From contig CM037779.1 of the NCBI GenBank assembly GCA_021229015.1, positions 620,001 to 684,000 on the forward strand: DNA of 64,000 nt, read 5' to 3'. This document shows positions 12,432 through 24,900 of this stretch, piece after piece. The notes under the pieces were generated by a model. It did no database searches. It saw only the letters and a list, made by a program, of their open reading frames with translations, and was not told the origin of the DNA. Source of the DNA: Solen grandis (lineage: Eukaryota > Mollusca > Bivalvia > Adapedonta > Solenidae). Positions within the stretch are counted from its first letter, which is position 1. Every line of letters starts with the position of its first letter. The position numbers and the translations under genes were made by a program.

Positions 12432-15400
12432 CAGTACAGCCATGCCATTCAGGTCTGAACCGCAGCTGGCTGCAGTAGCTGACGTGTTGGGGACAGTGTT
12501 GGTCCCCGTCTCACTGATGTGGATCTTGGAGACTGGTATACGCAAGGCCCTGCTAGCCACCTGGAAAGTCATTACAAATCAGGGTTTAAATACAATCAGA
12601 GTCTACCCTTTATCCGAACCTAACCTTAGGTCCTGATTTGTTCCCTATATAAGTTGAAATAAAATACAACCCTTTTTTGTTTGGTTTATTCAAACATAAC
12701 CCTTTACCCGTTTTCACACCCCACTAGTCAAACTGTGAAGGGGAGATCACTGTAATGTCTTCAAAACAATGCACATTAATTAGAACATGATTTTGATTGT
12801 CAATCAGTTAAAGGATCCCATAAATTGATGACAACTGATTGGCAATCAAACAAATGAAAGAATGTGCTAATTAAAGAAATTTAGAATGAGTTCATATTCA
12901 CCTTTAGATTTACAGATAAAGATTTTACAGGAGGATGGGTAAAAGTTTGGCCTGATTTTATTGCAATCATCTCACTTCGAGAATAACTGTGAAGTTTTTT
13001 CTTCTGCTACATGTGTTAATGATTGTAAATTTAAAAAAACATGTTTCATTTTATATTTGTTACACCTGGAATGAAATCACAGTAATCGATGCAGAAGCAC
13101 GGGGAACAAAATGGCAGACATGATATGTAATTATAATAACAGCAAAAGTGTTTTTGTTATAAACCTATGTATTTACAACCAGAAATAATTTCATTTATAT
13201 TGATTTAAAGGTAAAATCTGTGTATTGTTATAAATTAATCATGAATAAAAACACATTAGACCATTAATAGAGGATGCATGCAAGAAGTTACATTTGACCA
13301 TAATGGATTAATCAAACAGATGCTTTATTCGAGGTGAAACAGCGGTCCTGACAAAATAGAATAACCAGATCCAATTGTACCAAGACTACAAAGTGTAGGA
13401 TCAACACTAACCCAATGTCTTTTATCCATATTGACACTCAAATTGTACAAGAAACAAGAGGGCCATGATGGCCCTGGATCGCTCACCTGATATCATTAGG
13501 CTATGTAAAATCAAGTGACCCCTGGGGCAGAGCCAATTTTGACCCCAGGGTCATGATTTGAACAAACTGGATAGAGGTCTATTAGCCCATGTTACATACC
13601 AAACTTGGTTGTGATCTACTAGGCAGTGCTGCACACCAAATATCTAAACCCTAGGCCTTGTGGTTTCTGAGAAGAAGATTTTTTCAAGTTTTTCCTATAT
13701 TAGCCTATGTTAAATCAAGTGACCCCTAGGGCAGGGCCAAATTTGACCCCAGGGCCATGATTTGAACAAATTTGGTTGTGATCTACTAGACAGTGCTGCA
13801 CACCAAATATCTAAACCCCGGGCCTTGTGGTTTCTGAGAAGAAGATTTTTCAAATTTTTCCTATATTAGCCTATGTTAAATCAAGTGACCCCTGGGGCGG
13901 GGCCAATTTTGACCCCAGGGTCATGATTTGAACAAACTTGGTAGAGATCCACCAGACAATGCTACACACCAAATATCTAAACCCTAGGCCTTGTGGTTTC
14001 TGAGAAGAAGATTTTTCAAGTTTTTCCTATATTAGCCTATGTAAAATCAGGTGACCCCTGGGGCGGGGCCAATTTTGACCCCAGGGCCATGATTTGAACA
14101 AACTTGGTAGTGATCTACTAGACAATGCTGCACACCAAATATCTAAGCTCCAGGTCTTGTGGTTTCTGAGAAGAAGATTTTTCAAGTTTTTCCTATATTA
14201 GCCTATGTTAAATCAAGTGACCCCTGGGGCGGGGCCAATTTTGACCCCAGGGTCATAATTTGAAAAATCTTGGTAGAGAGTCATAAGATCATGCTACATA
14301 CCAACAAGAGGGCCATGATGGCCCTGGATCGCTCACCTGAGTACCATTGCTACAACTGATTACAAGGTTTTTAAACAGACAAGAATTCAGATATAACTCA
14401 ATCTTAAACATTTTAGCCCTGACAATACTACACACCAAATATATAAGCACTGGGCCTTATGGTTTCAGAGGAGAAGACTTAGTGCGGGGTCATTTATCTC
14501 CAAAGGGCCACCATTTTGAAAATCTTGATAATGAACCATTAGATGATGCTACATACCAAATATCTAAGCTCTAGGCCTAATGGATTCATAGAAGAAGATT
14601 TTTAAAGATTTTCCTATATAACTCTATGTTAAACAAGTGACCCCTGGTGCGGGGGCATTTATCACCATAGGGTCATGATTTGTACAATCTTGGTAATAAA
14701 CCATAAGATGATGCTTCATACCAAATATCTAATCTCTAGGCCTTATGGATTCATAGAAGAAGATTTTTAAAGATTTTCCTATATAACTCTATGTAAAACA
14801 AGTGACCCCTGGTGCGGGGTCATTTATCACCATAGGGTCATGATTTGTACAATCTTGGTAATGAACCATAAGATGATGCTACATACCAAATATCTAAGCT
14901 CTAGGCCTAATGGATTCATAGAAGAAGATTTTTAAAGATTTTCCTATATAACTCTATGTAAAACAAGTGACCCCTGGTGCGGGGTCATTTATCATCGTAG
15001 GGCAATGATTTGTACAATCTTGGTAATGGCCCATAAGATGATGCTACATACCAAATATCTAAGCTCTAGGCCTAATGGATTCATAGAAGAAGATTTTTAA
15101 AGTTTTTTCTATATAACTCTATGTAAAACAAGTGACCCATGGTGCGGGGTCATTTATCACCATAGGGTCATGATTTGTACAATCTTGGTAATGAACCATA
15201 AGATGATGCTTCATACCAAATATCTAATCTCTAGGCCTTATGGATTCATAGAAGAAGATTTTTAAACATTTTCCTATATAACTCTATGTAAAACAAGTGA
15301 CCCCTGGTGCGGGGTCATTTATCACCGTAGGGCTATGATTTGTACAATCTTGGTAATGAACCATAAGATGATGCTACATACCAAATATCTAAGCTCTAGG

Positions 15401-15935
15401 CCTTATGGATTCATAGAAGAAGATTTTTAAAGCTTTTCCTATATAACTCTATGTAAAACAAGTGACCCCTATTGCGGGGGCATTTATCACCGTTTGGCTA
15501 TGATTTGAACAATCTTGGTAATGAACCATAAGATGATGCTACATACCAAATATCTAAGCTCTAGGCCTAATGGATTCATAGAAGAAGATTTTTAAAGTTT
15601 TTCCTATATAACTCTATGTAAAACAAGTGACCCCTGGTGCGGGGTCATTTATCACCGTAGGGCTATGATTTGTACAATCTTGGTAATGGCCCATAAGATG
15701 ATGCTACATACCAAATATCTAAGCTCTAGGCCTTGCAGTTTTGCAGAAGAAGATTTTCAAAGTTTGCATTTTTAAAATCTATTTTTAGCTCCTGTGACCT
15801 ACTTTTTTAACCAATCTGAATAATTTGTACAACTTTGATAGAGGGCATCATAAGGATGATTCCTGTGAAGTTTGGTCAAAATCCCTTCAGCGGTTCATGA
15901 GGAGATGTTGTTTAAAGCAAATTGTTGACGACGGA

Positions 15936-15967
<32 letters not shown>

Positions 15968-18900
15968 CGGACGACGGACGACGGACAAAAGGCGATCACA
16001 ATAGCTCACCATGAGCACGTTGTGCTCAGGTGAGCTAAAAATCAAAAGGCTAGGCCTTGTGGTTTCGGAGAAGAAGATTTTTTCAAGTTTTTCCTATATT
16101 AGCCTATGTTAAATCAAGTGACCCCTGGGGCGGGGTCAATTTTGACCCCAGGGCCATAATTTGAACAATCTTGGTAGAGAGTCATAAGATCATGCTACAT
16201 ACCAAAAATCAAAAGGCTAGGCCTTGTGGTTTCAGAGAAGAAGATTTTTAAAATTTTCATTTTTAAAATCTATTTTTAGCTCCTGTGACCTAGATATTTG
16301 ACCAATCAAAATAATTTTAACAACTTTGGTAAAGGGCCCCATAATGAACATTCCTGTGAAGTTTTATCAAAATCCAGTGAGTAGTTTAGAAGGAGATGTT
16401 GTTTAAAGAAATTGTTGACGACGGACGGACAAAAGGCGATCACAAAAGCTCACCATGAGCACGTTGTGCTCAGGTGAGCTAAAAACAGATGGATATACAC
16501 CCCAACAGACAGTTAAATGGACAGAAAAACAAGCAGACCTGTATCATCTTGGTGTGAAGCCCCTGTCCCATCTCCACCCCTCCGTGGGTCAGCAGCACCG
16601 CCCCATCCCGGTAGATGTGCACCAACGCACCAGCCTTAACAAGCATAGACAACAAATATCATCACATAGAGATTACTTACAAATATATAAAGGAAAGCAG
16701 AATTTTCCATTTTTTCTAGCATCATTTCAGACTTTTTAGAAAAAACTTAAGCCCCATTTTTATCTATTCATAAAGGATTATTTTTTATTGCAAGGCTAGG
16801 TCATCCATTCACAAATGGTATCATAAAGCAATGTGAGAATTTGTGTAACCAAAGGTATCCAGTACGATGATTTGACCGAAAAACTGCCGCATTAAAAAAC
16901 AAGAGCTGTCAGAGCACAACAAGCTTGACTATTCAAAATGCTTGTTGGCAAATCAAATGAAATCTATTTCAATTATTGCCGTTCACATACCCTGTATATA
17001 ATAATAGTCAAAAATGATATACCTTGATAGTCTGATACCCCTAAATATGTTTATGAAGATTAAAATCAATCCTATGCCTAGGTACTGAGTGAGACATAAG
17101 CATAATGAAACTGTGCATGCAAAACTTTAACCAAGTACCCAAATTAGAAAAGGGCCATAATTTGTATAAAATTCAGTCCAAGAGTTATCCTCTTGGTTTT
17201 GTGATGCCCTTGAACATCCCTCATATAGACTCATTTTGACGCACTCAGTAGGTACCACATAAAGCCTGATCTGCACACATAAAGCCTGATCTGCAGAAAA
17301 CTACAGTTAAACCTTACCAAATCATCATTTCTAGACCACTGAGGAGCAGCAAACAGCATAAAACCTGATCAGCCTGCGAGTTACTCGCAGTCTGATCTGG
17401 TTTTATGCTGTTCGCATAGGTCTTTTCATGGTGTCCTCTATGAGGGAAAGGGTTAAACTTTCCAGTCAATACCATAAACAATTTCTGAGATAGTATCTTG
17501 CATTCAAAACTTTTACCGAAAAGTCTAAGTTAAAAGGTGGCCCTAATCTGCATTATATTCAGTCAAAAATTATCTGCCAATGAACATATAAAAGAAATTC
17601 ATAAGCATGAAATTCCTTGCATGCAAAACTTTAACCAAAAATTTCTATGTTAAAATGGGGCCATAATTTGTAATATATTCCATCAAGTATTATCTTCCTT
17701 GATAGTATGATACACCTTAACATATTAAAGATGCTTCAAATCAACCCCATTACTGGACTTGAGATATAAGCATGAAAGTACCTTGCATGCTAAACTTTAA
17801 CCAAAATTTCTAAGTTAAAAAAGGGTCATAATTTGTAATATATTCCATCAAGAGTTATCTACCTTGATAGTATCATACCCCTAAAGGTATTTAAGATGTT
17901 TCAAATCAATCACATGCCTGGATACTAAGATATATGCATGAAAGTAACTTGCATGCAAAACTTTAACCAAAATTTCTAAGTTAAAAGGCCATAACTTGTA
18001 ATATATTCCATCAAGAGTTATCTACCTTGGTTGTCTGATGCCCCTAAACATATTCATTAACTTTCAAGTTAATACCATGAATGGTTACTGAGATACAATC
18101 TGGATAGAACTTGCATGCAAAACTTTAATCAAATTTTCTATTGCATGCAAAACTTTAACCAACATTTCTAAGTTAAAAAGGGGCCATGATTTATATTAAA
18201 TTCAATCAAGAGTTATCTACCTTGGTTGTCTGATGCCCCTGAACATATTCATAAACTTTCAAGTCAATACCATAAATGTTTATTGAGATATAAGGTTAAT
18301 AGTAACTTGCAAAACTTTAACCAAAAGCTAAACGCCAATGCCAACGCCCACGCCAATGCAAGGGTGACTACAATAGCTCTCATATTCTTCGAATAGTTGA
18401 GCTAAAAATGAAATCAACAACCATATGTATAATATATAATGTCATTGAATTTTTCATTTTTTTGTTGTTTTTGTTTTGTTTGTTAAATGGGCAGCAATGT
18501 ACCTGGTACCTTTAGTGTAAACTAGGTCAACCACTTACCAATCACAAGATATCCTGGTAGTGCTACTCATTACTATACAAACAGAGCAGACCTAAATGAG
18601 ACAGCTCCTGCCAGGAGCTGGGTCTACTCTGTTTTTCAAGGAGTCTATATGAGAGGTAAAGAATAAAAGTATCATTACCTGGTTAAGATGGATGGCAGTA
18701 TATGAGATTCCAAATTTTGTTGGCACAATTGTTATTCCTCTCTTCTTCCATCGATTTTCACTGTAATAAATATTGAAGGGAAATATGTTCAACAATCTGA
18801 TGGAAAAGAAAAAAAAAACACACCAAAAGTGAGTGACACCATCTGTTCAAATATCAAAAATCAAGGTCATATCTTGCTTATTAAAAAAGTAATATAATGT

Positions 18901-21900
18901 GTAATTGTTTAAGGAATCCACATTAAAGGTTAAGAACTGTGGCCAGCATTACAGATTTCTCAAACAGACAACTCCAAGCATACAAAAAAAACAACAACTG
19001 GTTAGTGCGATGCAGAGGAACAGTTCCAAGAATTGTTGGAGAACCACTACCCTAACATGAGATGCTAAAGGTAAGAGATAGACAGTGTGATTGATGTAAC
19101 AGTATGGAATGCAGTATGCTGGACTACAGTATAGCCCCAAAAAGAAAAACATAAAGAAAACCAAACTTTTGTTGAGGACTACTTGAACACACCTGTTGAA
19201 GATGTCAACTTCCTTCTTCCTTCTGTTATAATCACTATGTTCCACACACTCTTCCCAGCAGGAAGAGAGATGACAAGAAGACAACTCCTGGTTAAAGTGG
19301 GTTGTGTCCCCTTCCTCATACAGGTTCTTACGTCGGATCTACAAAAGGAACAATATCAATAACAACTAACTGTTTCTTAATATTACTGGTATCAGAATAT
19401 TTACTTTATCAAGTATAGAGTTCAAATGCATTATGATATCAAATCACAAGTTTTCGGAAAGCTTCAGAAAATATCTACTACTAACATTTAAAACTATCCT
19501 AGCATACTCTTCAATAGAGTTGTAATAAGCTGGACGTCACTATATGACTGAATACTGTCAAAGCAATGGTAAACTCAAATAGTCAAGACAAGTCAAGTCT
19601 TCAAGAAATGCGCATATAACAGAATTTATAGATTTGAGTTACAAAACTGAAATACGTAGATAAAATCTCATGATCAATATCTGAGAATATCTAAGCCCAA
19701 TTGCTATACATATTATAATGTTTGTAGTATCCCAGGTCATATTCATATTTACACTGAAACTGTGACATTAATTTTTTGTTATGACTGAATAAGTATTACC
19801 AGTTTCTATCGTAATGACATCCCAATCCCTTTATCACATGAGTCCTAGTAAAGTGAGCACCCACCTGTACAGGACTGACCCCCAGAGTTTGAGCAACCTC
19901 CGATATCCACATCTCAGCCATCATCATTCCCTGGGGTCCGCCAAATCCCCGGAAGGCTGTGTTGGACGGAATGTTGGTCTTGCAGATATAGCCTCTGCAA
20001 CGGAGGTTTGGCACTTTGTATGCGTTCTCACAGTGGAACAGAGCTCGGTCCATCACCTGCAGCCCACACAGCGGAACAGAGATTAGGGTCTGACAATCAT
20101 TTGGACAAGATACATAACTGACAATTAATTCAAAATCAAAACTTACTTTGTAGTCCAACTTGTCACCAGTAGCCAGCTGAGGCAAACAAAGAACGTCTGC
20201 TTAGCAGATTGAGCTGCATAAATGTTTAAGGGATATCTGAGAATTTACAGAAGGTTGGCAGCCTAATACAGGACACAACAGGTTTACCTGTATTAGTTTC
20301 TTCTGCATCATATAAAACATTAGATATTTCTGGGCTTTATACTTCTAAGAAAACAGACTCAAATTGTTCGTAAAAACGCTTACAAAATAAGAAAAGAGAA
20401 TCCTATTTGTTGATCTGCATTATGACAGGTAAAACAATCAAACTACAAGACACAAAAAGAGCTATCACCGAGCTACACCAACTCCTACAAAGCCTTGACT
20501 CTACAGTATACAAACATACAGTACTTGCAAAACAAGACTCTACCAGATATACATGATGGGACACAGTCTGACGAGATGCTACAGGACAATGCTTGATTCC
20601 TACATGGCTCCCACTTAACAAGTGTTGACAAAATAAACTTTACACTTACAGCTCTAGACAAGTCCAGTGACATCCCAGCATTGCAATAGAGGTCAACATC
20701 TACAGCAACAATCTTCCCCTCATCCGTAAACCCAACCTGTCACACATAGGCAGCATGTGATCATATGAGTGAAGATCAATTATCAAATTCAAATTATAAA
20801 GTTAACAATATGAAATGACATTTTTTCTCATTTGTCATACACTATTCTTGTGTTCTTGTATTCTACTTTATGTATGAAGAATGTTTTTCAGAACTCTTAT
20901 GACTGCATTCAGCACTGAACATTTGAACAAGGCACCAAAAGAACAGAAAATAATATCAATCTTTCAAATATTTACAGTTTACAGACATATTTAAATTGCT
21001 TTATATGCTATCCAATAGATACACTGGGATAATAGGTAGTCAATGGCAGATCTGGATTACACAAAAAGAACATATTTGTTTGTTTGTAGTACTGTTTGTG
21101 AACAGTTGACCTAGCTATAAACAGGTAGGGTGGGACTTCACTTGTCAATGTTAAAACTGGAAGGAATCAATAGGCCAACCTTGTATTTTGCATAAAATGG
21201 GTGCCTGGTTCCTGACATGATCATATCTTCATCACGGTCCAACATACAACGCACTGGACGGCCCACTCTGTCAAATATTCAAAATAAACCTCAAGAAACA
21301 CGGCCTAAACACGAGAAATATTACCCCTACATGTGTGCTATTTACGGATATTAACTATCTGAGTTATTAGGAAAACATGCACTGTTTCTACAAACTTTAC
21401 TTAGCACTAAGTAATTTCTTAATACTTGAACTAACCTTATCATTGTTTTCCTAATAAAATTACATGAATATCTAATTTCTTTACAAATATTTCAGTCAGT
21501 CAGGGAATATTTTATTTCACTTTTATTTCAATTACATATTTACAAAACAAGGAAGGTGTAATGTGTTCCTGCATTATTCAAGATTCTAAGCATCACTTTG
21601 CACAAAACAACAATTGTGGGGTTCCCACCTAGATTCTGTTTTTCACAAGTGTCTTGCATTAAATTTACCTCCTTCCATTCATGTCTACTGGTAAAAGAAG
21701 TGTGTACAATGTGTACAGTCCATTTTGGCAATTCTAATTGCAACTGGGCTAGTAACTTACTTTAAATAGGATTCAAACTTATGCGTCCTGAACACAAAGT
21801 TCTTAACACTCCCACTGGATCATCTGACTTGCCATGATCCAGAGGTAATGTTCATCAACCACTATGTGTTTGATCCTCACCAAATGTGAAAATATTTCAA

Positions 21901-24900
21901 AGACTTTCCATGGTGCAAAGTACTGGTCCAACCCATGAACTGTTGAGAGGGATAGGTGTAAATAGCATTGAAATTTATACTTACTTATTAGCAGCAACTG
22001 CCACAGGAGTGGAGAAGATTACTGACCTACTTTCCTTGCCACCAAAACCCCCACCCAGCCTCTTAACTCGCACAACCACTCGATTGGACGGAACACCAAG
22101 TGCCTCTGCGGCAACAAGCTGGAACCAAAGATATGAACATTACATGACACGGCCAGTAAACCAGTAAACATAGGGTAAATAATCAGTTACCAAACAATTT
22201 GACTTAAAAAACTTTTTTAAACATGAATTATATTTTGTATTCTAGTAACAAAACTACACTGTTTGTGTCTTTGAAAACAATGTTTTCTTTCTTTTGTTTT
22301 AACCTTCATTCCAAAATCTAATGGCAAATATAAATATCAAAATATGTCTTTTCTAAAAATCAGTTTCTACTATTAAATTTCTAAACCTTTAATTTTCAAT
22401 TGAAATTTGAGACTCAGTTGAAACAGACTCTGAAATACCCAAATCATTTTCCATCTGATGTTAACCTATTCATTTGTTTTCAACCATTTACAATCAGTAT
22501 AAGCCACGTGTCACCTGTCAGGTACTACGCCCCTCAAACTCACCTGTGTTTCTGTGGGGTTCTGTGTGGAGACAAACATTTCAATCTCCCCATCTTCCAG
22601 GCGCGGCACCGCTAGGGTGGCGTTTGTTTCCAGGTAGAAATGCTCCTGCCCACCCATGTGAGACTCGCCTTCAATCACATGATCAGCCTGCTGGAACCCA
22701 GCATCTGTGTCCCCACATGTGATGGAGTGCACAGGGCTGTAGAAGGAACCAGCCTTGATAGCATCCTGTGAATATGGGCAGAGCTTCATTATCTATCTTG
22801 TTGTTTTGGAGTTTAACATCCCCACAAAAGTATTTCGGGTATTTAGATAAGTACAGGTAGAGGAAGACCTTGAGCACACATAGGCACCTGGTAATACCAC
22901 TAACCTACTACAAGCCACCTGACAGGCTTCTTCAATCAAAAATTGCAGTGACCAAACTGGGACTGAACCCCATAGCAGCAAGTGACTTGTTGATAGTGAA
23001 ATAGCGACAATAACCACTTGGCCACAGAAGCCACCATCACCTGTCTTGTATACACAATAAGATATCATTTGGTATCAATTTTCATAAGAAATTTTTTATA
23101 TGCAATGTTTTAAAAGAACCACTATACATGTAACAAGTATTTTTCACTAATAAAATTTAATGTCTTCAGTTTTTCTGTTGTTGTTTTTTTTGCTGTTGTT
23201 TTTATTATCATAATCAGGTTTCTTAATTACAATATTCTTCACTACTCAAACAGCATAATGCCTAATTAAATTATACTAAATGTTTTGTATTTCATAATTT
23301 TTCAGATTGTTTCAGCTCATTTATTCAGTTAACACATGATACTGTTCAAGAACTCCACAATGACTTCAGTACCCCTGGTCATACTTTACTAATCTTCTAA
23401 ACATGATTTTTCTTTGCAAAACTAAATTTTATAATTTTAATGACCTAATAAAACTCTTTTTTATTAACCTCAAGAGCTAATGGTATTATTGACAGGTTTG
23501 TGTGTTTTTTTTGTTTTTTGTTTTTGCTTTTTTCATCAAAAGTGGGACAAAAGATAAGGTCAACTGCATAATGACGAGGTCCATCCACTTAAGCACCTGT
23601 CCAAGTATTGAAGCATTCCATTGAAGTACATAGAAGTTATAGCAGATTAAAAAAAAAAAGAAAGAAAAAAAAAAGGTCAACCTAAGCAGATGCCCAATGC
23701 CTGCAGACACCTGCCCAGACATCACCAATTTAAAGATTTTTTCCTTGAAAAATCCATCCAAAAAGCAGAAATGTTAAAATAAGATTTTGATATAAAATTA
23801 TTCTGAAAACTACAAAATTTAAATTTTATCTCTAACAATGTATTCACAGAAATCCAACCTATCATTGGGCTCCCACAACATATTAATCACAAAAATTCTT
23901 TATTATGCCATTAGACAACCATCTGGAAAACTTTTTTTTTCATTATTCATGAGTTAATGCATTTTTATTCAGATAACAAATTAAATATCTATCAGCAAGA
24001 ACAAAATCCTAACCCCATGAAGATATGTTCATAATTTAAAATCATACAAGAGATTAAGTTCTTATACAGGAAAAAGCACTTTGGAATGGGACGAAGTGAG
24101 TTGAAAGATGGTCCATACTGTACTAAGTACTAATGTAAAACAGGCACTTTGATTTGTTAATGGATTTCAACAGCTCGAGGTAAGGAAGCTTTTAGCTTCA
24201 TTGACAATTCATGAATATGACGAAATCTAAACTAAAATGAGTATCCTATGTTCTTATGTGTGGTTCTAAGTTGATGATCAGGGCTGTACATACCTGTATG
24301 TGTGGTTCTATGTTGATGATCAGGGCTGTACATACCTGTATGTGTGGTTCTATGTTGATGATCAGGGCTGTACTTACCTGTATGCGTGGTTCTATGTTGA
24401 TGATCAGGGCTGTACTTACCTGTATGTGTGGTTCTATGTTGATGATCAGGGCTGTACTTACCTGTATGTGTGGTTCTATGATGATGATCAGGGCTGTACA
24501 TACCTGTATGTGTGGTTCTATGATGATGATCAGGGCTGTACTTTCCTGTATGTGTGGTTCTATGTTGATGATCAGGGCTGTACTTTCCTGTATGTGAGGT
24601 TCTATGTTGATGATCAGGGCTGTACTTACCTGTATGTGTGGTTCTATGTTGATGATCAGGGCTGTACATACCTGTATGTGTGGTTCTAAGTTGATGATCA
24701 GGGCTGTACTTACCTGTATGTGTGGTTCTAAGTTGATGATCAGGGCTGTACTTACCTGTATGTGTGGTTCTATGTTGATGATCAGGGCTGTACTTACCTG
24801 TATGTGTGGTTCTAAGTTGATGATCAGGGCTGTACTTACCTGTATGTGTGGTTCTACGTTGATGATCAGGGCTGTACATACCTGTATGTGTGGTTCTAAG

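Larger units (their letters stand above)
10430..12873. repeat. Duplicated block, copy 1 (matches 61384-64000)
   Basis: Colinear with 61384-64000 at a few percent divergence, including a SINE-like copy (10870-11030), a dispersed element (11358-12340) and one XDH exon (12432-12560). In the stretch corresponding to 12741-12873 I count four substitutions in about 135 bp. The size difference is mostly one extra internal repeat unit in the other copy. Confidence 0.9.

Noticed and set aside
13455..18405. CRISPR-like regular spacing of about 165 bp
   Set aside because: The whole unit is repeated, without unique spacers; these are core repeats of eukaryotic mobile elements.
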